Notes under the pieces: model-generated | What the model was told of the DNA's origin: nothing | Databases searched by the model: none | What the model saw: only the letters and a program-made list of their open reading frames with translations | Program-made: the position numbers and the translations under genes | Origin: Bacteroidota bacterium | Lineage (GTDB): Bacteria; Bacteroidota; Bacteroidia; Bacteroidales; UBA6013 | Length of the DNA: 54,240 bases | NCBI GenBank assembly: GCA_020048645.1 | Contig: JAIFMG010000010.1 | Coordinates: 1 to 54,240, forward strand | Reading direction: 5' to 3' | Shown: in pieces, positions 1 through 6,895 of the stretch | How the letters are laid out: each line of letters starts with the position of its first letter | Position numbering within the stretch: position 1 is the first letter of the stretch

Positions 1-83
1 TCGACCAGCAGGTCTTTGTTGCCTTCTTCGCCAAAAAGTTTCTTGAAGCCAAAATCTGTATAGGGATTGATGTACTTCGCCAT
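1..83 (-). CDS. Rpn/PD-(D/E)XK family recombination-promoting nuclease, N-terminal fragment
   Basis: Only the first 27 codons are inside the window; the gene runs off the left edge. The ATG is read from position 83 on the minus strand. The visible start MAKYINPYTDFGFKKLFGEE is the characteristic opening of the Rpn/transposase_31 group (PD-(D/E)XK nuclease superfamily), whose members begin with a 'NP.tDfgFKklFG' motif. Family knowledge: these proteins are abundant and often multicopy in Bacteroidota, and E. coli Rpn proteins promote RecA-independent recombination through DNA cleavage. The catalytic residues lie beyond the edge, so activity cannot be judged. No terminal inverted repeats are visible here. 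Family call fairly sure; function inferred. Confidence 0.75.
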   Translation of the reverse strand, partial: MAKYINPYTDFGFKKLFGEEGNKDLLV

Positions 84-204
84 TGTGGTATGCTGCTGGT
101 TTCTACCGCGAAATTACGAATTTCTGGGCTCCTTGAGGGAATTTTGTTGATCGTTCGGGCGGGGTTCTCTTCTTTGGCCGGGATGGGCTTTCTACAATCA
201 TTAC

Positions 205-217
205 ACCCCTTCGGGGT
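205..217. repeat. Short ACCCC-TTC-GGGGT hairpin, possible fragment of the dispersed element at 13766 and 26561
   Basis: A 5-bp GC stem with a 3-nt TTC loop lies between the Rpn start and the vWA gene. It resembles the small hairpins inside the two 160-bp elements further right. It has no T-run, so it is not a convincing terminator. Confidence 0.35.
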
Positions 218-264
218 TGGGCGAGACTTCAGGGCAATCCATCGCATTTGAAAGCGGCTTGGTA

Positions 265-918
265 TCAGCTCTTCTCTTGGTCGTCTTGTGGGGGTTCGAA
301 ATAGTTTGCGGAAGTATCTTCGCAAAATCGTATCTTTTTGCTGTAATTCTCACGCGCGCTCTGCTCCTTCCGAAACATGTCCTTGATGCCTTTTTCGCTT
401 TTCGAAAAAGACATGGTGTTGTTGATGGAAAGCGACTGGGCGATTTTTTCCACGTCGTGGTCTGTCCCGATGTAGGTGAATGTCCAGCGGTTTTGCTTTA
501 GTTCCTCGACAAGTTTTTTGATGTCGTTGCCCGAAAATTCTTTTGAGGCGTTTTCCTCACCGTCGGTCAAGATGGTTACAAGGACATTGTAGTCGGTTTG
601 CTCTTGCAAGAACTGCCGGAGCTTGTTGATGCCAAAGCCCATGGCGTCGAACAAAGGTGTGGAAGCTTCGGGCTTGTAGGTCTTGTTGTTAATCTGTTTC
701 AATTTGCCTGCCGGGTCAACAAAGTGAAGCAACTTTTGCCCCAGGCCGTTGAACGACACAAACGAAATGAAGTGCTCTTGCTCCGGAAACTGTTTTTCAA
801 TTCCTTGGATGGTCTGCACCAGTTCGTTGAAACCTTGGATGATCACATTCTTGATGGAGTCCATGGAACCGCTTTCATCCAGAATGATGAGGTTGTGGAC
901 TTGATGTTTTTTTTCCAT
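265..918 (-). CDS. von Willebrand factor A (VWA) domain protein
   Basis: A 217-residue protein that is almost entirely one VWA domain. The metal-ion-dependent adhesion site is complete: DESGS at residues 14-18 (D14, S16, S18), the threonine in ASTPL near residue 87, and the aspartate in TDGEE near 119. Such soluble VWA proteins bind divalent metal and mediate protein-protein contacts, often with a partner AAA+ ATPase or in stress and secretion assemblies; no partner gene is visible here. There is no signal peptide or membrane segment, so it is probably cytoplasmic. The last ~50 residues are charged (KSEKGIKDMFRKEQSAREN). Base composition is less GC-rich than the neighbours to the right, and an Rpn-type gene lies beside it, which suggests accessory DNA. 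Domain call is sure; biological role unknown. Confidence 0.85.
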   Translation of the reverse strand: MEKKHQVHNLIILDESGSMDSIKNVIIQGFNELVQTIQGIEKQFPEQEHFISFVSFNGLGQKLLHFVDPAGKLKQINNKTYKPEASTPLFDAMGFGINKLRQFLQEQTDYNVLVTILTDGEENASKEFSGNDIKKLVEELKQNRWTFTYIGTDHDVEKIAQSLSINNTMSFSKSEKGIKDMFRKEQSARENYSKKIRFCEDTSANYFEPPQDDQEKS

Positions 919-1374
919 TTTTTCTGTTTTGAATTGTTGTTGGACTGGTTTGAAATGTCGCTCTCACATCGCGTCCGCCATCCTCAAGCGAAATCCGGCA
1001 GCCTCCGTCATCCTCAAAAAAAATTGAATCGGCAGGTTGGGGGGACGATCGGGAGCATCTTCGGAAATGGGCCCTCCTCCGCACGCTTCGGCTTGGATCA
1101 TCGGCGAATTGGAAAAGGAAGATTGTTTGTCGGGCTAAAGTTAATCTGACAAAATCAAATCTACAAACACAATCGTGGAAAAGCAAGCGCGGGGGCGTCA
1201 TTTTCCTGGCTGGCGGGCCTTGTGATGGAAACCCAATCCTCTTTGCCACGGCGCTTTCGCGCGGTCGGATGCCTGAAATTTGCGCGCATTGCCGCCAATT
1301 TCGCGGGAATGTAGTGCTTGTTTGGGCAGAAGGTCCTACTTTTATGGAACCTATCACCCAAAGAAATCATCGAC
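919..1374. other. 456-bp intergenic stretch between the divergent vWA gene and ppk2
   Basis: I see no convincing gene here. It carries a good minus-strand promoter candidate (1136-1167) and an approximate direct repeat of the type 'GTC(C)GCCATCCTCA' around 970-1015. The right end holds the leader of ppk2. The open frames crossing it have no recognisable protein features. Confidence 0.5.
1136..1167 (-). promoter_or_regulatory. Bacteroidota-type promoter candidate, reading toward the vWA gene
   Basis: On the minus strand TTTG (1164-1167) is followed after 20 nt by TAACTTTA (1136-1143), against the Bacteroidota consensus TTTG - 19 to 21 nt - TAnnTTTG. The last -7 base deviates. The implied leader before the vWA ATG would be about 210 nt. 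Confidence 0.5.
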
Positions 1375-2223
1375 ATGGCCAAGAAAGAGAACAAGAAGAA
1401 CAGCGTCCTCTCGCCCAGCAACGAGGAGCAGGAACAAGCCGCGAAGGACAAGTGGCTGAAAGACAACTACGAGGAAGAGCTGGGCAGGCTACAAATCGAG
1501 CTGGTCAAGCTGCAGCACTGGATCAAGGAGAAGGGCCTTCGCGTGGTGGTCATCTTCGAGGGCCGGGACGCCGCCGGCAAGGGAGGGACCATCAAGCGCA
1601 TCACGCAGGTGCTCAACCCTCGGGTCTGCCGGGTGGTGGCCCTGGGCGTGCCCACCGAGCGCGAGAAGACGCAATGGTACTTCCAGCGCTACGTGCCCTA
1701 CCTGCCCGCGGCGGGCGAGATGGTCCTGTTCGACCGGAGCTGGTACAACCGTCCCGGGGTCGAGCGGGTCATGGGCTTTTGCTCGGACCACCAGGTGCAG
1801 GAGTTCATGCGCTCCTGCCCGCAGTTCGAGATGATGCTCATCCGCTCGGGCGTGGTCTTGATCAAGTACTGGTTCTCGGTGAGCATGGACGAGCAGGAGA
1901 GGCGCTTCCAAGGGCGCATCCAGGACCCGACCAAGCGCTGGAAGCTCAGCCCGATGGACCTGGAGTCGCGCGACCGCTGGGAGCAGTACTCGCAGGCCAA
2001 GGACGAGATGTTCGCGGCCACGGACACCAAGAACTCGCCCTGGTACGTGATCAACGCCGACAACAAGAAGCGGGCTAGGCTGAACTGCATCCGGCACCTG
2101 CTGGAGCAAGTCGCCTACGAGGACCTGACGCCCAAGCCGTTCGACCTGCCGGCGCGCAAGCTGAGCAAGGGCTACGTGCGCACCCCCCGCGAGGAGCAGA
2201 CCTTCGTGCCCGAGTACTACTGA
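1375..2223 (+). CDS. ppk2: Polyphosphate kinase 2 (PPK2)
   Basis: A 282-residue PPK2-family kinase, which transfers phosphate between inorganic polyphosphate and nucleoside di- or monophosphates. The Walker A loop FEGRDAAGKGG is at residues 61-71, the Walker B/lid segment LFDRSWYNR at about 118-126, followed by the family's ERVMGFC and KYWFSVS motifs. Length and single-domain architecture match the short PPK2 enzymes; the class I type, which favours ADP/GDP, looks likely, but nucleotide preference cannot be fixed by eye. An upstream in-frame ATG at 1318 would add 19 residues of unconserved sequence, so I chose 1375, where the lysine-rich MAKKENKKN start fits the family. The protein is cytoplasmic. 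No ppk1 or ppx lies beside it; the next gene is a biotin carboxylase 131 bp on. Confidence 0.93.
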   Translation: MAKKENKKNSVLSPSNEEQEQAAKDKWLKDNYEEELGRLQIELVKLQHWIKEKGLRVVVIFEGRDAAGKGGTIKRITQVLNPRVCRVVALGVPTEREKTQWYFQRYVPYLPAAGEMVLFDRSWYNRPGVERVMGFCSDHQVQEFMRSCPQFEMMLIRSGVVLIKYWFSVSMDEQERRFQGRIQDPTKRWKLSPMDLESRDRWEQYSQAKDEMFAATDTKNSPWYVINADNKKRARLNCIRHLLEQVAYEDLTPKPFDLPARKLSKGYVRTPREEQTFVPEYY

Positions 2224-2283
2224 AAGACCGCTGGCCGCGCGCTGGGCGCAAGGCTTTCCGCTGCCGCGGATTTTGCTTAAATT

Positions 2284-2323
2284 GCGGGCCGCGTGCCGGG
2301 GCTCTCCGCCCCCCGCGGCCCGC
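2284..2323 (+). promoter_or_regulatory. GC-rich inverted repeat in the accC leader
   Basis: GCGGGCCGCG (2284-2293) pairs perfectly with CGCGGCCCGC (2314-2323) around a 20-nt loop, ending 31 nt before the accC ATG. A TAAATTGC box just upstream could be the -7 element, which would place the hairpin in the 5' untranslated region. There is no T-run, so it is not a simple terminator of ppk2. Role unknown. Confidence 0.4.
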
Positions 2324-2354
2324 GCATGACCCCCCAAAAAAAGCACGAAAAGCG

Positions 2355-3845
2355 ATGAGCGAGATCAGGAAGATCGAAAAGGTTCTGGTGGCCAACCGCG
2401 GCGAGATCGCCCTGCGGGTGATGCGCACCTGCAAGGACATGGGCATCCGCACGGTGGCCATCTTCTCGGACGCCGACCGCGGCGCCAAGTACGTCCAGTA
2501 CGCCGACCAGGCTGTCCACATCGGGCCGCCGGCCTCGGCGCAGTCGTACCTGCAAGGGCAGCGCATCGTGGAGGTGGCCCTGCGGCTGGGCGTTGACGCC
2601 ATCCACCCGGGCTACGGCTTCCTCTCGGAGAACGCCCGCTTCGCCGAGCAGGTCATGGCCGCGGGGCTGGCCTGGATAGGGCCGGAGCCGCACGCCATCC
2701 GGGTCATGGGCGACAAGCTCACGGCCAAGAACACGGTCAAGGCGCACGACATCCCGATGGTGCCCGGCGTGGACCACGCCGTTACCAGCGTCGAGGAAGG
2801 CAAGCAGGTGGCCGAGCGCGTGGGCTACCCGGTGCTGATCAAGGCCTCGGCCGGAGGCGGAGGCAAGGGCATGAGGATAGTCGAGCGCGAGGCGGACTTC
2901 GAGGAGCAGATGCGCCGGGCCGTCTCGGAGGCGCTGTCGGCCTTCGGCGACGGGGCGGTCTTCATCGAGCGCTACGTGGGCTCGCCGCACCACATCGAGG
3001 TGCAGGTGCTGGCCGACAAGCACGGCAACTGCGTCCACCTGTTCGAGCGCGAGTGCTCCATCCAGCGGCGACACCAGAAGGTCGTCGAGGAGGCGCCCTC
3101 GCCGCTGCTGACGCCCGAGCTGCGCCAGCGCATCGGCCAGGCGGCCGTGCGCGTGGCCCGCTCGTGCCAGTACGTGGGCGCGGGCACGGTCGAGTTCCTG
3201 ATGGACGAGAACCGGGACTTCTACTTCCTGGAGATGAACACCCGCCTTCAGGTGGAGCACCCGGTGACGGAGATGGTAACGGGCATCGACCTGGTGCGGG
3301 AGCAGATCCGCGTGGCGCAGGGCCACCCGCTGAGCTTCCGGCAGGAGGACCTGAGCCTGCGCGGCCACGCCATCGAGCTGCGGGTCTATGCCGAGGACCC
3401 CATGAACGACTTCATGCCCAACGTGGGCGTCATCCGGCGCTACAACCCGCCCAAGGGCCCGGGCATCCGGGTGGACGACGGCTACGAGGCGGGCATGGAG
3501 ATCCCAATACACTACGACTCGATGATCGCCAAGCTGGTGGTCCATGGGCGCGACCGGGCGGAGGCCATCGAGCGGATGCTCCGGGCCATCGACGACTACG
3601 TGCTCACGGGGCTGCGCACGACCCTGCCCTTCGGCAGTTTCGTGATGCGGCACCCGGCTTTCCGCGCGGGCCTGTACGACACGCACTTCGTGGGCGACCA
3701 CTTCGACCCCAGGCTGCTGGAGGAGCCCAAGAAGGACGCGGCCGTGGCGGCCGTGGTGGCCGCGCGGCTGTTCTCGCGCATGACGCACGAGCAGGCGGCC
3801 TCGCATCCGCAGCCGCGGCAGTCGTCGTGGCGGCGCCGGGGCTGA
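2355..3845 (+). CDS. accC: Biotin carboxylase subunit of an acyl-CoA (acetyl-/propionyl-CoA) carboxylase
   Basis: A 496-residue ATP-dependent biotin carboxylase, which carboxylates biotin on a carrier protein with bicarbonate. In order: N-terminal domain (KVLVANRGEIALRV, residues 9-23; HPGYGFLSEN near 84-93), ATP-grasp with glycine-rich loop GGGGKGM (167-173), ERECSIQRRHQK (231-242), catalytic EMNTRLQVEHP (293-303), then the biotin carboxylase C-terminal domain. It is slightly longer than the usual ~450-residue AccC; the extra C-terminal ~30 residues (RMTHEQAASHPQPRQ...) are low-complexity. No biotin carrier or carboxyltransferase gene is adjacent, so whether it serves acetyl-CoA carboxylase or propionyl-CoA carboxylase is open; separate BC genes near neither partner occur in Bacteroidota. 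The start follows an A-rich leader typical of the phylum. Confidence 0.9.
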   Translation: MSEIRKIEKVLVANRGEIALRVMRTCKDMGIRTVAIFSDADRGAKYVQYADQAVHIGPPASAQSYLQGQRIVEVALRLGVDAIHPGYGFLSENARFAEQVMAAGLAWIGPEPHAIRVMGDKLTAKNTVKAHDIPMVPGVDHAVTSVEEGKQVAERVGYPVLIKASAGGGGKGMRIVEREADFEEQMRRAVSEALSAFGDGAVFIERYVGSPHHIEVQVLADKHGNCVHLFERECSIQRRHQKVVEEAPSPLLTPELRQRIGQAAVRVARSCQYVGAGTVEFLMDENRDFYFLEMNTRLQVEHPVTEMVTGIDLVREQIRVAQGHPLSFRQEDLSLRGHAIELRVYAEDPMNDFMPNVGVIRRYNPPKGPGIRVDDGYEAGMEIPIHYDSMIAKLVVHGRDRAEAIERMLRAIDDYVLTGLRTTLPFGSFVMRHPAFRAGLYDTHFVGDHFDPRLLEEPKKDAAVAAVVAARLFSRMTHEQAASHPQPRQSSWRRRG

Positions 3846-3901
3846 GCAAGGCTTGGCATCCGCTTTGCGCGGCTTGTGGGCAACAAGCCCCCCCCTACCC
3901 C

Positions 3902-4519
3902 ATGAAAAAGACGCTCGCCTTCGTGCTGACGCTGACGGCCCTGGCCCTGGCCGTCCTGCCCGCCTCCGGCCAAGGCGGCTACTACATCCCCTACGACGGG
4001 CAGCCCGGCTACATGCTGCACGCGCGGATCGTCGATGGCGACACGCTGGCGCACATCCGCCTGCGCGAGATCACCATCCTGCCCCCGCGGGTGTTCCGCA
4101 GCCGCCGCGAGCAGGTGCAGTACACCCGGCTGATGGTCAACGTCAAGAAGGCCTATCCGTTCGCCGTGATCGCCAACAACATGCTCCGCGAGATCGAGTA
4201 CGCCCTCGACACCATCGAGAGCGCCCGGGCGCAGAAGGCCTTCGTCCAGAGCAAGGAGCAGGAAATCAAGGACCAGTTCGAGGAAGACCTGAAGAAGCTC
4301 ACGATCACGCAGGGCGTCATCCTGATCAAGCTCATCGACCGCGAGACGGGCGACACGTCCTACGAGCTGGTGCAGGAGCTGCGGGGCTCGCTCTCGGCCT
4401 TCTTCTGGCAGTCGCTGGCGCGGCTTTTCGGGCACAACCTCAAGTCGGAGTACGACCCGCACGGCGAAGACGCCCTGATCGAGGACATCGTCATCCGCAT
4501 CGAGAACGGCGAGCTCTAG
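3902..4519 (+). CDS. DUF4294 family secreted protein
   Basis: A 205-residue protein starting with a clear signal peptide (MKKTLAFVLTLTALALAVLPASG, probable cleavage near residue 23). The mature part opens with the family pattern 'ARIVDGDTLAHIRLREITILPPRVF', followed by a helical region (YTRLMVNVKKAYPFAVIANNML, then a lysine/glutamate-rich segment KAFVQSKEQEIKDQFEEDLKK). This is the layout of DUF4294, a family known almost only from Bacteroidota and without an assigned function; export to the periplasm or outer membrane is predicted. I chose this ATG because it gives the signal peptide; the same frame is open far upstream but overlaps accC. It lies 56 bp after accC on the same strand and may be co-transcribed with it. 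Confidence 0.82.
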   Translation: MKKTLAFVLTLTALALAVLPASGQGGYYIPYDGQPGYMLHARIVDGDTLAHIRLREITILPPRVFRSRREQVQYTRLMVNVKKAYPFAVIANNMLREIEYALDTIESARAQKAFVQSKEQEIKDQFEEDLKKLTITQGVILIKLIDRETGDTSYELVQELRGSLSAFFWQSLARLFGHNLKSEYDPHGEDALIEDIVIRIENGEL

Positions 4520-4606
4520 CGCCGATTTTTCCTAGGAAAACGCTGGCCTTCTCGCGGAAAATCGCTATCTTGTAGGCATGTCAAACCCTCAAAAAAAACC
4601 ATTGAG

Positions 4607-5944
4607 ATGCCCAAGAAAAAAGTGATCATCATGGGCGCGGCCGGACGCGACTTCCACAACTTCAACATGTGCTATCGCGACAATCCGGACTACGAAGTCG
4701 TGGCCTTCACGGCGGCGCAAATCCCCGACATCGACGGGCGGCGCTACCCCGCCGAGCTGGCCGGGAGCCTCTACCCGCAAGGCATCCCCATCGAGGCCGA
4801 GAGCAAGCTGGCCGAACTGGTCGAGCAGCATGGCGTGGACGACTGCGTGTTCGCGTACAGCGACCTGAGCTACCCGCAGGTCATGGCCAAGAGCGCGCTG
4901 GTCAACGCCACCGGCGCCAACTTCATCCTGCTCGGCCCCAAGGCCACCATGCTCAGCAGCCACAAGCCCGTCATCGCCGTGGGGGCCGTGCGCACCGGCT
5001 GCGGCAAGAGCCAGACGGCGCGGCGGGTGATCGAGCTGCTCATGGCCCGGGGCCTCAAGGTCGTGGCCGTGCGGCACCCCATGCCCTACGGCGACCTGGC
5101 CCGGCAGAAGGTCCAGCGCTTCGCCACGGTGGACGACCTGGCCGCCCAGAACTGCACCATCGAGGAGATGGAGGAGTACGAGCCGCACGTGGTCCGCGGC
5201 AACGTCATCTACGCCGGCGTGGACTACCAGGCCATCCTCCAGGCCGCAGAGAGCGACCCCGACGGATGCGACATCATCCTCTGGGACGGCGGCAACAACG
5301 ACTTCCCCTTCTTCCGCCCCGACCTCAACATCACCCTGGTGGACCCGCTGCGCCCAGGCCACGAGCTGAGCTACTACCCTGGCGAGCTCACGCTGCGCCT
5401 GTCGGACGTGGTCATCATCAACAAGATAGACTCGGCCCGCCCCGAGGACGTCGAGACGGTGCGCCACAACATCGAGACGGCCGTGCCGCGGGCCATCGTC
5501 GTGGACGCGGCCTCGCCCATCCGGGTCGAGCACCCCGAGCTGATTCGGGGCAAGCGCGTCCTGGTGGTCGAGGACGGGCCCACCCTCACCCACGGCGGCA
5601 TGAAGATCGGCGCCGGCACCGTCGCGGCCAAGAAGTACGGCGCGGCCGAAATCATCGACCCAAGGCCCAACATCAAGGGCAAGCTCAAGGAGACCTTCGA
5701 CCAGTACCCCGGCATCGGCCCCCTTCTGCCCGCCATGGGCTACAGCCCCAAGCAGCTCAGCGACCTGGAGGCCACCATCCATGCCTGCGACTTCGACACG
5801 CTGGTCATCGGCACGCCCATCGACCTGGGGCGCCTGGTGAAGATCAAGCGGCCCAGCACGCGGGTACACTACGACTTGCAGGAAATCGGAACCCCTGATT
5901 TGCAGTGGATTATCGACGAATTTCTCAAAAAAATCGGCCATTGA
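4607..5944 (+). CDS. P-loop GTPase/ATPase of the cyclic 2,3-diphosphoglycerate synthetase-like family
   Basis: A 445-residue cytoplasmic protein. The N-terminal Rossmann-like half begins VIIMGAAGRDFHNFN (residues 7-20). A P-loop GAVRTGCGKSQT (126-137) starts the nucleotide-binding half, followed by WDGGNNDFPFF near 228-238 and NKID near 271. This combination matches the family named after archaeal cyclic 2,3-diphosphoglycerate synthetase, which closes 2,3-diphosphoglycerate at the expense of ATP. In bacteria the family is widespread but, to my knowledge, functionally uncharacterised, so the archaeal reaction should not be assumed; the NKxD motif suggests GTP. The preceding intergenic region has a -7-like TATCTTGT (4566-4573), and the start follows an A-rich leader. 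A strong terminator closes the unit at 5965. Confidence 0.8.
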   Translation: MPKKKVIIMGAAGRDFHNFNMCYRDNPDYEVVAFTAAQIPDIDGRRYPAELAGSLYPQGIPIEAESKLAELVEQHGVDDCVFAYSDLSYPQVMAKSALVNATGANFILLGPKATMLSSHKPVIAVGAVRTGCGKSQTARRVIELLMARGLKVVAVRHPMPYGDLARQKVQRFATVDDLAAQNCTIEEMEEYEPHVVRGNVIYAGVDYQAILQAAESDPDGCDIILWDGGNNDFPFFRPDLNITLVDPLRPGHELSYYPGELTLRLSDVVIINKIDSARPEDVETVRHNIETAVPRAIVVDAASPIRVEHPELIRGKRVLVVEDGPTLTHGGMKIGAGTVAAKKYGAAEIIDPRPNIKGKLKETFDQYPGIGPLLPAMGYSPKQLSDLEATIHACDFDTLVIGTPIDLGRLVKIKRPSTRVHYDLQEIGTPDLQWIIDEFLKKIGH

Positions 5945-5964
5945 GCCACAAACTTCCCCCAAAG

Positions 5965-5992
5965 GCCCATCTTTGCGATGGGCTTTTTTTAT
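5965..5992 (+). terminator. Rho-independent terminator after the cDPG-synthetase-like gene
   Basis: GCCCATC (5965-5971) pairs with GATGGGC (5977-5983) around a 5-nt loop, followed immediately by seven T residues and a further T-rich tail. Confidence 0.9.
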
Positions 5993-6045
5993 TTTTGTGA
6001 ATACCTAACCAAAACCAGGAATGCCAAAGGCCGCGTTCGCAGAAG

Positions 6046-6483
6046 ATGACCCCCATAGCCAAAAACGACTTCTATACCCTCCGAGTGGATGCCGAGAAGA
6101 ACCGAATCTACTACAAGGTGGTCGGCTACTGGCCCTCGCCCTTGGACGTGCCCAACTTCTTGACTGACATCAAGAAAAGCCTGCGCCTGGTACAGAAGGG
6201 ATTCACCATGCTGCTCGACTTCACCGCCGCCGAGGTGCATCCGTCCGATGTCGAGAAGCTGCGCGTCGAGGCGCAGCGCAAGCTCGTCAAGGCGGGGCTC
6301 TTCAAAGCCGCCCGCGTCGTGTCCGTGGACTTCACCACGGGCCTCCAGATGGAGCTCATGAGCAGCAAGTCCAAGATGAAGTACAAGGATTTCCGGGACA
6401 TGGAAGAAGCGGAGGAGTGGCTGGACAGAAAGACGAAGAAGCTGTCAAAAAAAAAACTGAAGAAGTTGTTTGGGGTCTTCTGA
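6046..6483 (+). CDS. Small protein of unknown function, possibly STAS/SpoIIAA-like
   Basis: A 145-residue protein with no signal peptide. An alternation of strands and helices (FYTLRVDAEKNRIYYKVVGYW... KGFTMLLDFTAAEVH... VVSVDFTTGLQMEL... FRDMEEAEEWL) resembles SpoIIAA/STAS-like proteins, in which a small alpha/beta domain ends with 'D..eAl.WL'. That resemblance is by eye only. The C-terminus is strongly basic (DRKTKKLSKKKLKKLFGVF) and is encoded across a run of ten A residues (6447-6456), where polymerase or ribosome slippage is possible. It sits alone between a terminator and the giant envelope protein. Gene fairly certain; function unknown. Confidence 0.65.
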   Translation: MTPIAKNDFYTLRVDAEKNRIYYKVVGYWPSPLDVPNFLTDIKKSLRLVQKGFTMLLDFTAAEVHPSDVEKLRVEAQRKLVKAGLFKAARVVSVDFTTGLQMELMSSKSKMKYKDFRDMEEAEEWLDRKTKKLSKKKLKKLFGVF

Positions 6484-6895
6484 TCGACTTTTTGCCCGCC
6501 TGATTCCCTGTCCTGGCCAGCGTTGGCCCCTCCCCCGTTCCTTCCCCTCTTGCCTTTGGCTCCACGCTTAGGATTTCCCTCCCCCTGCCAAAGCAAGGAC
6601 GGCATTCCCACGTCTGGGGTATCCGGGCGCCAATCGTCCATGCCGCGAAGGGCCTGGCCACACCCTGCGCGCCCCCCGGTCGATTCCTTCCGTCGGGCGA
6701 AGGGACGCGCGGCCCCTGGCAGGCCAGGCCGAGCGGGCGGGCAAAAGACCGAAAGACAAAGCGGGGCATCCCGCAATACTTTCCGGCGGGTATGCCTTTC
6801 CGGGGTTTTTCGTAATTTAGACAGCGATCCCCGTTGCCGACTGGGCCTTGAAAATCCTTCGCCGCGCGCCCAAACCCCAAGCACCCCCTGCGAAA
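6484..6895. other. 412-bp intergenic region upstream of the giant PorE-like gene
   Basis: GC-rich, with no recognisable gene on either strand; the long open frames crossing it are low-complexity. A plausible -7 box TAATTTAG lies at 6813-6820, about 75 bp before the chosen start of the next gene. I see no strong terminator after the small gene ending at 6483. Confidence 0.45.

Noticed and set aside
919-1374. Possible small gene on the minus strand (frame over 875-1357)
   Set aside because: Arg/Pro/Phe-rich translation without conserved features, overlapping the start of the vWA gene; more likely leader DNA with a promoter.
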